Shown piece by piece: positions 19,803 through 29,744 of a stretch of DNA of 64,000 bases; within the stretch, counting starts at the first letter, position 1; each line of letters begins with the position of its first letter. The DNA comes from Plasmodiophora brassicae. Taxonomy: Eukaryota; Endomyxa: Phytomyxea; Phytomyxea; Plasmodiophorida. A program made the translations under genes and the position numbers. Where the stretch lies: positions 248,001 to 312,000 of the forward strand of contig CP145418.1 in the NCBI GenBank assembly GCA_036867785.1, in the 5' to 3' direction. Under the pieces are notes generated by a model. That model did not search any database, was not told the DNA's origin, and was given only the letters and a program-made list of their open reading frames with translations.

Positions 19803-22018
19803 ATGGCATCGTCAACAGCGACGCTGGCGCCGGGCGCCGTCGTCGTCGAGCGGAGCACCGGGCAGGCGGATGGCCGACGGTACACGGTTGGCAATTTGCT
19901 GGGCAAGGTGGGTGGCCGAATGCGACCCGGGCGCTGACGCATGGGCGCTGATGAGTGACGGCCTGGCGCCATCAGGGAGGGTTCGCGATGTGCTATGAGA
20001 TGACGTCGATGGATTCGTTCAAAACGTTCGCTGGGAAAGTCGTCCCTAAATTGTCATTGTCTAATTCCAATGCGAAGACGAAGGTGTGTCGTGCACTGCA
20101 TCATCATGGCGGCTCCACTGACATCTGTCCAGCTCATCACCGAAATTCGCATTCACCGCAGCCTCGACCATCCGGGGATCGTTAAATTCCACCATTTCTT
20201 TGGTACGTTGCACCCAGCAGTGCTCGTTAAAGAGTCACCGAATGCCGTCATTTGAAGAGGACCCGGACAACGTGTACATCCTGCTGGAGCGTTGCAAACA
20301 CCAGACCTTGATGGAAATGGTCAAGTCACGTGGCAGGCTCACTCAGCCGGTACGAGTCTGCTTCACCACGACATTGGGGAGGTTTCAATGGTTCCCCTCG
20401 TGACGTGTAGGAGGCCCAGTACTTCCTCGCGCAAGTTATTGACGTGCTCGAGTATCTGCGGGCGCAACGCGTCATCCATCGAGACGTTAAGCTTGGCAAC
20501 CTGTTCCTGCACGACGAGCTGCGGATCAAGATGGGCGACTTCGGCCTCGCCGCCAGAATCAGCGAAGACGGCGAGCGAAAGACGACGATATGGTAACAGA
20601 CCGCACCTGTATCAATCTGTTGACACCGATTAACGTTGATGGCAGCGGAACGCCAAACTACATCGGTGCGAAGCCTGCCTGCTCTCCTTGACGGCACCCG
20701 TCGCTGACCCGTTCCTCGCAGCGCCTGAAATACTGGAGAACCGCAGCGGCGGCCACAGTTTCGAGGTAGACGTGTGGTCGTTAGGCGTCATAACGTTTAC
20801 GATGCTGACTGGTAACGGTTTCGCCTCCACCTTGCTTTTGTCGTGTTGTGACATTGCGGAAAGGGAAGCCCCCATTCGAGACGGCGAACCTGAAGGAGAC
20901 GTACGCTCGGATTCGTGCTAATTCGTACGAGTATCCCGTGAATGTATCGATTTCTGCATCGGCCAAGGACCTAATTTCGAAGATGCTGGTTCTTAATCCC
21001 GAGCAGCGAGCGACGCTCGCCGAGATTCGTCGTCACCCGTTCTTCACGTTCTCGAAAACGCCGACGTCCTTGCCTTTGTCTGCACTAACCACAAACCCAT
21101 TCGAAAAGAACCACGTCCCTTCGATGCCCAATTCGTCCAGCACAACCGACCAGGAGAATATCTACTCGCGCGCCGTTCGAAACGACCTTACTGCAGCGCA
21201 TCGAGCCATCGACAGCAGCTTCGTGAAGGAGCCACCCAGAAACCGACCTTCCCCATCGTGGCAAATTTGTACTCGCATCGTGAAGATACTGAACTACAGC
21301 AACAAGTACGGGATTGGGTATCTTCTGTCCAGCGGAGCTGTCGGGGTGTACTTCAACGACGCGACCAAGATTGTGCTCGACCGTCACGCAGCGTAATCAT
21401 CTACAGGTCTGCCGCGTTCACAGAGCTGACCGCCTGATTACGTCTACAGGACGTACACGTACTACGCCCGGCACGACGATGCTGGCGCCGTGCATCTCTT
21501 TGGTGGCACTGTACCGGATGATCTCCAAAAGAAAGTCACGCTTCTTCAGCACTTCCACAAGCATTTAGCCAGCGCCGATTGCCCTGCTGAAGCCGATGAT
21601 TGTTCTACTGGTTCGTTGGTCTCGTTTGCCACTGGCCTGTCGTGCATTGACAATCAGCAGTGGTTGTTCGTAAATGGGCCTCCACGAAGCGTTCGCTCCT
21701 GTTTGCGCTTAGCAATCGAGTTATTCAGGTAGGGTTTGCAGCGGGATGCAGCAAGAGGTGTCTGACTTGTTCTGTCGATGAAAGGTTATGTTTGCTGATC
21801 AGTCAGAGCTGCTGATCAACAATAACAGGATAGCGAGGTTCACGGATAAGGTGGTGCCCTAACCGCATGTCTCTACTGTACGCTGACGCTGGTGGTGTCT
21901 TCAGGACGGGAGCGCATTCACTTGCTGTTTAGACGGCGAATTTGGGGGCACTGATCGCCCAGATTTTCGACGTCGGCTGGAATATACGAGGAACATGTTG
22001 CGCCAAATGTCACAATAG
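19803..22018 (+). CDS. Polo-like kinase, 12 exons
   Basis: Exons 19803-19907, 19976-20083, 20133-20202, 20258-20349, 20411-20592, 20646-20665, 20722-20811, 20864-21392, 21450-21610, 21658-21728, 21785-21850 and 21905-22018 give 535 residues; every phase closes. The glycine loop (LLGK/GGFAMCYEM) is split by intron 1. FAGKVVPK, HRDVKLGNLFL, GDFGLAARI, KTTICGTPNYIAPEIL and the PPFET segment follow. The C-terminus has the first polo-box signature (GIGYLLSSGAVGVYFND, YYARHDDAGAVHLF) and the second (WASTKRSLLFALSNRVIQ, MFADQSELLINN), ending RLEYTRNMLRQM. Mitotic kinase acting at centrosomes or basal bodies and kinetochores. Exon 6 is only 20 nt. Confidence 0.93.
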
Positions 22019-22189
22019 CGCAAAGCGAATACAATTTATAAACCATCAACTGGGCCGTTGGTCCTATGTGCACTCAGCGTGCAGGATGTCGTTGAGCAAC
22101 CCGCCGGAAGAAGGCTGGCCGTTCCTTCACTGAGTGACCGTGCACGTTGTCACACAGGTCAGCAGCGTTTGTCGTTGCACGAACGACCA

Positions 22190-23792
22190 ATGGCGGATGA
22201 GAACCAGGCGCCGCAGGTGCCCTTCCTTCCGGGGTACCTACGGGACCCGTCGATCAGGACCGATTTTCGCAAGCGGCATCATTTCGAGCTGGCACCCGGT
22301 GGCGTCCCGCTGGAGCACGACGTTCCCCTGGGCAACATCGATGCCAACAAGGTCGGTTCCGGCCCGGACGTGAACGCCCTTCATGGCGCCATGCTGCGCG
22401 TCCGCCCAGCCTGGCTCGAGCACGCCGGCCGCGTCGCCCGATTCTTCGCCTACCAGGTCAACTTTCGTTTCGTCAGGCGCTTCGCCATCTACTACTACCT
22501 GGAAGACAACTCCATGTCGATCGGGGAGGTCCCAGACCGGAACCGGCTGACCAGTGGGCCACCTGCCCGCCAGGCCACCTTCCTGCGTCGGCACCGAGTC
22601 CCCGTTTTCGGTTCCGCCGACCGCATCATCCTGGCCACCGACCTTGACATCGGCCGGACGATCACGATCTACTCTCGACAGTTCTACATCTACGACTGCG
22701 ACGACACGACGAGGCGCCTGTACCAGACGGTGCTGAACGTTGCGTTGCAAGCGTCGCAGGAGGCGCCAGTTGACACAGAACCACATGTCGCCGCGGTCCC
22801 GTCAAACTCCCCAAGTCGACTGAACGAGCACCTGGAAGCGCTGCACGGCCGACCAACAGGTAAGCCAATCTGTATCGCAACCTGGCCAACGCTGACGGAT
22901 GCACAGGCCGAAGCCTGCAAGCAACGCGCCAGTTCCTGAACGACGACGGCGCTGTCCTGCGATTCTGGGTGCGACTGAACCCACGAGAATCCGCACTGGA
23001 TCGCAATGCAGACGGGAGGGTGGTCGCCGTTCGCGACGAGCCCAACCAGGAGCCGGTCTACGTTCTGCGGCACTTCCTTGCCGACGGCACCAGTGAGCTC
23101 GTCCTCGACAAGGAGCAGCGCGCCCTCGGCGAAGGATTCTGCACGACCCTCATCAAGCGACAGCGTTGGCCGAAGGTCACGATAACGCCCATAACGCTTC
23201 ACGTGGGCGCCTGAAACAAACGTTTGTGGTTCAGGGCCCACGCCCGCCAACAGTGGAAGCCTTCGGCATCTCATTGTCGTCGGAGCAGTTGGGCGGCGAA
23301 TACATCGGCAAGGAGGACTTTGCATTAGGACGCACGCTGGACATCTTTGGGCGACGAATCGTCTTGGTGAAGGCGGACGCGTTCACGACGAATCTGCTCG
23401 GACTAGGCGATCCAGTCCGGGAGGTGCCCGTGCAGAAGAAGTCGGTCACGACAAGCAGTCCCCTGGGTGGTCGGACGCACCCGACGCGAAAGGCTGACGA
23501 TGATGGCACAGTGCTGAGGTTCCTGGCTCAGATGGAGAAGGGATCGGAGTGCGATCGTCGGTTCGTGATCGAGTACCGACCGTCGGACGATTCAGTCGCC
23601 GTGTTCGAGAAAGCAGTGATCGAGAAGACGCCCAGCAAGTTCCTCGAACGCAACATCGACCATAAAGGTGCCGCGTTCCGCCTGGACGACCTCAGGGCCG
23701 GACGTGTCTGCACGATCAACAAGTTCGCGTTTCGAATCTTGCAAGAAAACCCCGCCGCGAAAGCGTTCTGGGCGAGTCGAGTCCAACAGTAA
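22190..23792 (+). CDS. Three-DM10-domain ciliary protein (EFHC1/Rib72-like)
   Basis: Exons 22190-22859, 22907-23175 and 23235-23792 (introns 47 and 59 nt) give 498 residues. It opens with LPFLPG-type MADENQAPQVPFLPGYLRDP as in EFHC proteins. Three DM10 repeats follow: VARFFAYQVNF with FAIYYYLEDNS and RQFYIYDCDDTT; VLRFWVRLNP with IFGRRIVLVKADAF; VLRFLAQMEK with RFVIEYRPSDDS and KFAFRILQENP. EFHC/Rib72 proteins sit inside axonemal doublet microtubules. The protein ends after the third DM10, so the EF-hand seen in some family members is absent. The upstream frame is open but unlike the family, so the ATG at MADEN was chosen. Confidence 0.9.
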
Positions 23793-23872
23793 CACGGATT
23801 GAAGCCTTTGTGTGAAATACATTATGTCGTGGTTGCCGTCACCAGCTATCTGCAGGTCAAAAAGCAGAGTCG

Positions 23873-23945
23873 CTTCGGTACTGGGAGTCGAACCCAGGTC
23901 TCCCGGGTGAGAGCCGGGTACACTGACCACCTATGCGATACCGAA
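23873..23945 (-). tRNA. tRNA-Glu(CTC), copy 1
   Basis: Acceptor TTCGGTA/TACCGAA, anticodon stem CCCGG/CCGGG with loop CTCTCAC (anticodon CTC), T stem CTGGG/CCCAG around TTCGACT. D stem GCAT/GTGT pairs with wobbles. No intron and no encoded CCA. Confidence 0.92.
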
Positions 23946-24036
23946 CGCGCTGATGTAGGCGGTTCCTACGCCAGTTCATGAGCGTGCATGATTGTCCACA
24001 GATTGCCGCATTGTGGCCGCAAAAATAGAGGACGAG

Positions 24037-24109
24037 CTTCGGTACTGGGACTTGAACCCAGGTCTCCCGGGTGAGAGCCGGGTACACTGACCACCTATGC
24101 GATACCGAA
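24037..24109 (-). tRNA. tRNA-Glu(CTC), copy 2
   Basis: Same as copy 1 except one base in the T loop region (TTCAAGTCCC for TTCGACTCCC-type arm). The two lie 92 bp apart in the same orientation. Confidence 0.92.
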
Positions 24110-24233
24110 CGCTGCGCGGAGGACGATTCCCAAAAGCTATATCTGTATTGTATAGACCGTTGGTGCAGACTTCATCCAGACTAGGCGTACGCAAGACCTT
24201 ACTATGTTGAAATACCGTAAAATATTCAGAAGT

Positions 24234-25429
24234 TTAGTATTCTGCGGAATCCATCTCATGCTTGCGGTACAGCATGAGTCCATACAGCAGCGGCGTCGCG
24301 ATCACTTCAGCGAACCGGAAGTACAGCCACGAATCGGCATGGTACCCAGCCATTGTTGATAGCCTGAAGAGCGGATACCAAATCAGGTCAGAGTGACCCA
24401 GCACACGTTATGCACCTTACAGGTTCGAAGACAGAAGAACGAGGGCGCATTTGACGGTTGGCTCGATATCGAAAACAAATTCCGACAAGTGCTCGAAACG
24501 ATCTGGATCGGGTTTGGATTCCAGAAACAGGATCGCAAAGTACGCGATCACGACGACACCAATGCCAATAGACAGAGCAGGGCGGACGAAGGACCCCGAG
24601 CCCACCACCGCCATCGCCAGATTCTTTAGTGACCCAAGAACCGGATTACGGGATGACCACAAGCAATAGGTGACGAGTAAAGATGTGAAGGCAGATTCAG
24701 TGATGACACCGTGGTCGTCAACCAACTGTGACCAATGATCAGGTACGCGCGAAACGGACCACAAAGAGGGCGACATTACGCTCATTATTGTCAACGCGAG
24801 GATGGCGACCATACCAGCAACATACGGTGCTGTTTGAGGGAATCCCTCGTTGAAGAATTGGTACCATAGAACACCGGCGCCAGCGTACGATGCACAGGAC
24901 GCGGTGAGAGCGAGCACTTTCATGAGGAGTGACAGCGTCTCTGACACGTCCACGGATGACACTAAAGAGGGCGACGTTGGCCAATAAAACGACGTAACCA
25001 GGTGACCGCTCTACTCTACCGATGTTGTTGACTTTCGTCGAAATACGCTCAGCAGCATCAATAACAACCACCGCCTCGATCTGCAATTAGCACACGATCA
25101 TGTAAGTTTCAGGCCGGAGCGGAATCCCACAAGCCTACCAGGCAGTACAGCAAGCCGGTCGCATAGACAAGAAACCGGAACCCCGAGAGGACGGAAGGTA
25201 CAGCGCCCAGGGCGACATAAAGCAGAGGCGAGCACGCGGCAAACACGAACCGGAACAGATCCGCGCGCTTGTCTACCGACTCGGCAATGACCCGCGGCGT
25301 CTGCACCAAATAGTACAGGAACACAACGCAGCTCGCGCGCATGAACCGCTCCTCGGATCCCATCATCATCAGGGCGGCGACCAGGCCGCCCGCCGACGCC
25401 GACGCCACCATCGGCCCGAACATCAGCAT
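24234..25429 (-). CDS. SERINC/TDE1-like multi-pass membrane protein, 4 exons
   Basis: Exons 25139-25429, 25020-25080, 24421-24961 and 24234-24363 (introns 57-58 nt) give 340 residues with about nine hydrophobic segments. Landmarks align loosely with SERINC proteins: FMRASCVVFLYYLVQTP, then LLYCLIEAVVVIDAAERI at the position of the family's IDxAHSWN segment. YVAGMVAILALTIMSVMSP and VITESAFTSLLVTYCLWSS match the family's LLxSSVxxxYxxYLxWSA pattern. The last exon (DSWLYFRFAEVIATPLLYGL) fits the final helices. SERINC proteins act as lipid scramblases. Similarity is visible in pattern only and some hallmark residues are missing, so this is a divergent member or a look-alike. Confidence 0.65.
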
Positions 25430-25604
25430 GGCGGCGTTCCCGCGACGAACCCGGACTTTGCAAAATGGCTCCGATTGCAGTCGTCAGGGTGGCGCCGGGT
25501 CACTCCGTCCCGGCCGTCCCCGACCCGACCGACCTATTTCTGTTGGAGCTGCACGCGGACGCGAACGTCCAACATCCAAAAAAGGGCGGGTTCAGAACAT
25601 TCTA

Positions 25605-26402
25605 TTATTGAAACAGGTCCAGTTTGAAGAAGTCGTGCAGGGTGAAGCCGTCCTCGTTGATGACCAGGTTCAGCTGCCAGGTCTGGACGCCGGCAGCGAC
25701 GGCCCGGTCGATGGTGGCACGCAGGGCTCGAATGCGTTCGCCGACCACGCCAGGGAGGTCGGCGACCTCGTGGATGGCTGGTTGGAAGCGGGACGCTTTG
25801 TGCAGGAAGACGAGGACGAAGGTCGCCTTTTTCACGTTCGCTTTCGGGTCGAGAAGCGCGTCACCCAGCTCCTGGTAGTGCCGAATCAGGCGGTCGCCGA
25901 TGCGCGACACTTTCGAGTACTCCCGGCTGTAGTTGGGGTGAATCTGTGCCGCGTCGTCCCCCATGTTGACGAGCGTCTTCACTTCGACGAAATGGCGATC
26001 GCCAACCTCGAAATCGATTCGGCTCTTGCCCAGGCGACGCTCCCGATGTACTGCGCCAGCTTCGATCCGCTCCTGAAGCATGCCTTCGTCCAACAGCCGC
26101 TCGACGTAACGGTTCGCTGCCGTTTGATTGATGCCACGCCAGCTACTCCCGCCATCCAGCGAGATCGCCTCGACGGTGAACGGCGTCTTCCGCTTCGGCG
26201 ACGTCGCCGCCGCCGACACCAGGCACGGCACTCGCGTGCCCTCCAGGTTGAAGTTCAGGTTCGCGATCGTCGACGTCACGGGGCAGTGGAACCGATGCGT
26301 GACGCCGTCGACGTCGACGTTCATAATGAATCGGTTCGGGCGCGCCGTGACGAACCCGCGTTGCAGCCGCTGGGCGAATTTGATCGCGCGCTTGCCCTTC
26401 AT
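25605..26402 (-). CDS. SfsA-family protein (bacterial-type sugar fermentation stimulation nuclease)
   Basis: A single exon, 265 residues from MKGKRAIKFAQRLQRG. Family blocks in order: RFIMNVDVDGVTHRFHCPVT, WRGINQTAANRYVERLL, the catalytic-type core SRIDFEVGDRHFVEVKTLVN (D..EVK nuclease pattern), and later KKATFVLVFLHKASRFQPA with RATIDRAVAAGVQTWQ. SfsA is common in bacteria and archaea and rare in eukaryotes. The frame extends 34 codons further to an ATG at 26504 that would add MVRPVARTAGKGRVALSRT and more Arg/Ala-rich residues without acids before a late Glu, like a mitochondrial presequence. That start would leave only 4 bp to the preceding gene. No intron, unlike most neighbours. Confidence 0.88.
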   Translation of the reverse strand: MKGKRAIKFAQRLQRGFVTARPNRFIMNVDVDGVTHRFHCPVTSTIANLNFNLEGTRVPCLVSAAATSPKRKTPFTVEAISLDGGSSWRGINQTAANRYVERLLDEGMLQERIEAGAVHRERRLGKSRIDFEVGDRHFVEVKTLVNMGDDAAQIHPNYSREYSKVSRIGDRLIRHYQELGDALLDPKANVKKATFVLVFLHKASRFQPAIHEVADLPGVVGERIRALRATIDRAVAAGVQTWQLNLVINEDGFTLHDFFKLDLFQ

Positions 26403-26508
26403 TGCCTCGGAACGATGTCTTGCCGCGCAGCGCGCAGCAGGTGGAATTGTGCGCGACAGCGCGACTCGACCCTTTCCGGCAGTCCGCGCGACAGGACGGA
26501 CCATCTCG

Positions 26509-27192
26509 TCAGACGAGCCCTATCAGCATGTATGCATACTCCAGGGCCTGGTGCCTGGCCGAGTCGACGATATCGAGGCCGTGCGCCTTGTACGGGGCGG
26601 GCTGGAGCGGCGTGCCGGCCAGCCCGAGCTCCTGGAATATCTCCAGGACGGGTTTGCGCCCGGACGTCACCGCGCACGCGGGGTAGCTGATCGACACGAT
26701 CACCTCGACGCTATCGGAGCTGCCGATCTTGCAGGATCCGATGCTGACCAGGAAATCGCCAATCCTGTACGTCTGGATGTCGGATCAGATTCCAACATAA
26801 CACGCCTCCAGGGGCACGTCTCCGACCTGCCCCTGGAAATACATCGCCAGGCGCGGCGTCAGCTTCTCATCGGCCAGCAGCACATGGTTGCTCGTCCCGG
26901 ATCCGCACCCGACAACCTGGTCGGGGAGCACGATGAACAGCGAATCCGGCAGCCGGGAGTCGCGCACGGTCCTGAAGTCGGCGACGCGCCCGGTCGGGTC
27001 CGCTGCCATTCGTCGACGCTGGTCTCAGTACGCGCGCGACCCCGCCCTCAGCCGGCGGGACTCACCGGATGGCCGCGTATGGTACAGCTGCACGTGCACG
27101 GTGAACTGCTCCGGCACGTACCCGGGCCCAGTCAGCTGCAGCAGCGCGTCCTTCGACGGCGCCGTCGCCCCGCACCGCCAGTGCACGCGCAT
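26509..27192 (-). CDS. MED20: Mediator complex subunit 20 (MED20/Srb2)
   Basis: Exons 27066-27192, 26827-27002 and 26509-26772 (introns 63 and 54 nt) give 188 residues. The MED20 outline is visible: an N-terminal strand with QLTGPGYVPEQFTVHVQLYH, then LFIVLPDQV, NHVLLADEKLTPRLAMYFQG, YRIGDFLVSIGSCKIGSSDS with VEVIVSISYPACAV (family: YxxxDFxVKVGxVxxGxxxxGxxVEVEYxPC), LEIFQELGL, and the C-terminal helix ARHQALEYAYML. MED20 sits in the Mediator head module next to MED18. The middle intron was placed at GTCGGA..CCAG because it restores the YRIGDFLV motif in frame. Confidence 0.85.
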
Positions 27193-27412
27193 TAAATGCG
27201 AACTGCCGCGACGATGGACACGCTGCTGAGAGTCACGTGCCAGGCGCGCCTGGCGTATTACTATTGTCCGCTTTAGCGGTTCTCATGGCTGACAATGATG
27301 ACGACCGGAGCGGTGACCCGTCGTCGTGGCCTGAACAGGGCGAGGCGGGCCACGGTCCCCGAGCGACCTTCCCAGCAGAGGATCGTGGTTGTGGGCCGCG
27401 GAATTCGGTTAC

Positions 27413-27519
27413 GGGCTGTAGAACCACGTGTTCGGGTGCAGGGCACCATCCGACACGAAGGCAACGCTGCTGGACGCCCGGGCACCTAACAGGACGGCAG
27501 CGAACGCGGCGCGCAGCAT
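27413..27519 (-). CDS. Signal-peptide exon of a short secreted protein (partial model)
   Basis: MLRAAFAAVLLGARASSVAF reads as a signal peptide, then SDGALHPNTWFYSP runs up to a GTAACC donor at 27411-27412. Acceptors near 27367 or 27330 would give short Pro/Arg-rich tails ending before 27270. I could not choose between them. Function unknown; the whole gene may extend to about 27273. Confidence 0.3.
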
Positions 27520-27647
27520 GCGATATCGTCCGCCGATGTCGCACCTCACAACCCCTCATAGGGATGGAGAGCGGCTCCTGGCGCCGTCTGCCTGGCCGAC
27601 CGACGCGTAGAGCTGTGCACCACGACCGGCACACATCGCCTGCTTCA

Positions 27648-28901
27648 TTACACCATTTGAAACCGAAGCGAATTGGACAGTGCTACAGGGGGGCTGTGGA
27701 CTGGCCGCCTCACGGCCGCGATCTCGTTGCGTTCGACAGCAGCAGCATCAGCCTCAGGGCTTGCTGATGCCTCCTTTTGTGGGGCTTCTGCCGCGGGTTC
27801 GAATCGAATTCGAAGCTTGCGCGATCGGTGACGATACTGGACGGTGTGCATGTTGGCGGCAGGGAACGGTGCCTGGACGTTCAGGGCCAGGGCCCCGGAA
27901 AGGTGGACGCCCCAGTCGGATTGCTCGACGATGATGCCGGCAACGGGCACATCGCCGATATCAATGTCGAGTTCCGCTGCCGCGCCCGACGACCCGTCGC
28001 TGAACGGAGACCGAACGTTACCCGCTGACCGCGCGTACCATCGCAGAGTGGGCGCAAACGACGGCTTCGTATCGTGTGGGCGTTCGCTGCCGGCGACTGC
28101 CTGCGGTTTCGGCGGTTTCTTGACCGGAACGGGCAGGTCCAGCGACGACCGGTCTTCGGGCTCGCTGAGCTCTTCGATCTTGGGTTGTGCCGGCGCGCGA
28201 CGGATGCGTTGCCGGACAGGCCTGCCACCGAGGTACGCCGCCTTCGGGAATCTGACATCTGCCCAGCACGACAATCAGCAGGACGGGCGATCCGGGGCAC
28301 GGCAGCACAGACGGGTTCGCGACAGGACCAGGTCGTACTTCTGCTCGAGCTTGTCGAGGCACAGGTTGACGATGAAATCCCTGTACCGAACCGTGTCGGC
28401 GGGCGACGACCCGTGCAGGCAGGACGCCACCGTGTCTGGATTGATAACGCAGTCGTAGACGACGCAGGGTCGTCCAGCTATGGCTCGAATGTGAGCCGAC
28501 GTCGCTAGGCAGAACGAGGCTGGTTCTAGGACCTTTGTCGGCAGACGCCCGAGCGGGACCGCAACTGATCGGTACCCGAAGGCGGACGTCATCGTCGACA
28601 CCCTCTTGCGACGGTGCTGCGATGCATTCCGACGAACACACGTTCACGAACACCTTCTGCAGAGCGTCGCCTGTTATGACCGGCGATCTCAGGATCGGCA
28701 AGCGAACGACCCCACCTTGTCAGGGGCATCCGCCAGCGCGGTCTTGACCGCAAACCCGGGTTCCGGGTCGACGTCGACCCCGTTGTCCTCGTAATCTCGA
28801 CGCGCGCGTAACTGCTCACCGTACTGCTCCCAGAGGAACTCCAGGCTGGCGTCAGCCGACGCGCTCGACGATGGGCCACCCGGGGACACGACCTCTACCA
28901 T
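27648..28901 (-). CDS. PIH1-domain protein (axonemal dynein / R2TP-type cofactor)
   Basis: Exons 28716-28901, 28533-28656, 28313-28477 and 27648-28258 (introns 54-59 nt) give 361 residues. The PIH domain spans residues about 60-150: KVFVNVCSSECIAAP, VRLRVPISCGPARASADK, GRPCVVYDCVINPDTVASCL, YRDFIVNLCLDKLEQKYDLV. The linker is Pro/Glu-rich. A C-terminal beta-sandwich like the CS domain follows (LDIDIGDVPVAGIIVEQSDW, then FPAANMHTVQYRHRSRKLRI). PIH proteins link HSP90/R2TP to clients such as outer and inner arm dyneins. Which subfamily this is (PIH1D1, PIH1D2, PIH1D3 or kintoun) needs a tree. Confidence 0.88.
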
Positions 28902-29093
28902 GGTGCCTGCGACTATCAGCAGGCTGGCACCGCCCCAGTGGCTGCGCTGGGAGGAGGACGCCCAGAACGCGTGCGGCACATTCGCTCCTATGGGCGCTGC
29001 TACGAGCCATGCAGTCCCAGAGTTCGACGAAGCAGCCGGGTGTGTTGCTGCCGGCGCTGCCTACAACGCTGCCTACAGCGTGCGAACGGAACG

Positions 29094-29676
29094 ATGTCGG
29101 TACCAGGGGAGCCGGAGGAAGTCGAGGACAACGCGCTCATTGTGAAGCGGGCGACGAAGGATGACGCACCGGAACCTGTCCGATACTCCATATGCGCTGC
29201 CCTGTCCCGAATGATCATCGCAGCGGCCAAAGGCGTTGCCGGCGGCCCTGCCCTGCTATTGGCGTTCATCATGGCGGTTGTCCCGGAGCGCACCAAGCAC
29301 GCTTACGAACAGGTCCAGACCGACCCCAGTATGGGTGTCGTCCAGCGCAGTGAGCTGGGAGCACAGGTGGCACATTGCGACGCAGACATGGGTGATCTGG
29401 AGCTCGAGCTGGACGACCTTGACGGTTCGCACCCGGATGATCTTCCTTTGGACGAGTTCGATTTCGACAATTTGCCCATCGTCGGCAACGAGGGCGAAGG
29501 GATGAACCCGCCTATCAAGGATCGCGTCCTGTACCGAGCCAGGAAACTCTATAACCAGGTCGGTGGGGAGCGTTGCAGGTGTATGCCAATCTGACATGTT
29601 GGTTGTGCAGGTGCCGACCATCCCTGGACGGGAACCCAACCAATTCGATTCAACAGGACGCCAAGAGTACGTGTAA
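29094..29676 (+). CDS. Hypothetical acidic protein with one hydrophobic segment
   Basis: Exons 29094-29558 and 29611-29676 (intron 52 nt, GTCGGT..TGCAG) give 176 residues. A hydrophobic helix (GVAGGPALLLAFIMAVVPE) lies near residue 55. A very acidic stretch (DMGDLELELDDLDGSHPDD, then LPLDEFDFDNLP) follows. The second exon continues naturally (KLYNQ/VPTIPGREPNQF) and ends TGRQEYV. Not recognised. It shares a 192-bp divergent promoter with the PIH1 gene. Confidence 0.6.
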
Positions 29677-29744
29677 ACGGGTTCCTGACGCAATGGCTGC
29701 TGCAGAATAAATATATTCGCGACTATAGCGGACGTCCGAATTCG

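Noticed and set aside
25341-26690. 449-residue open frame on the plus strand
   Set aside because: Antisense shadow of the SfsA-family gene; Arg/Ala/His-rich with no domain, produced by the GC-rich codon bias of the real gene.
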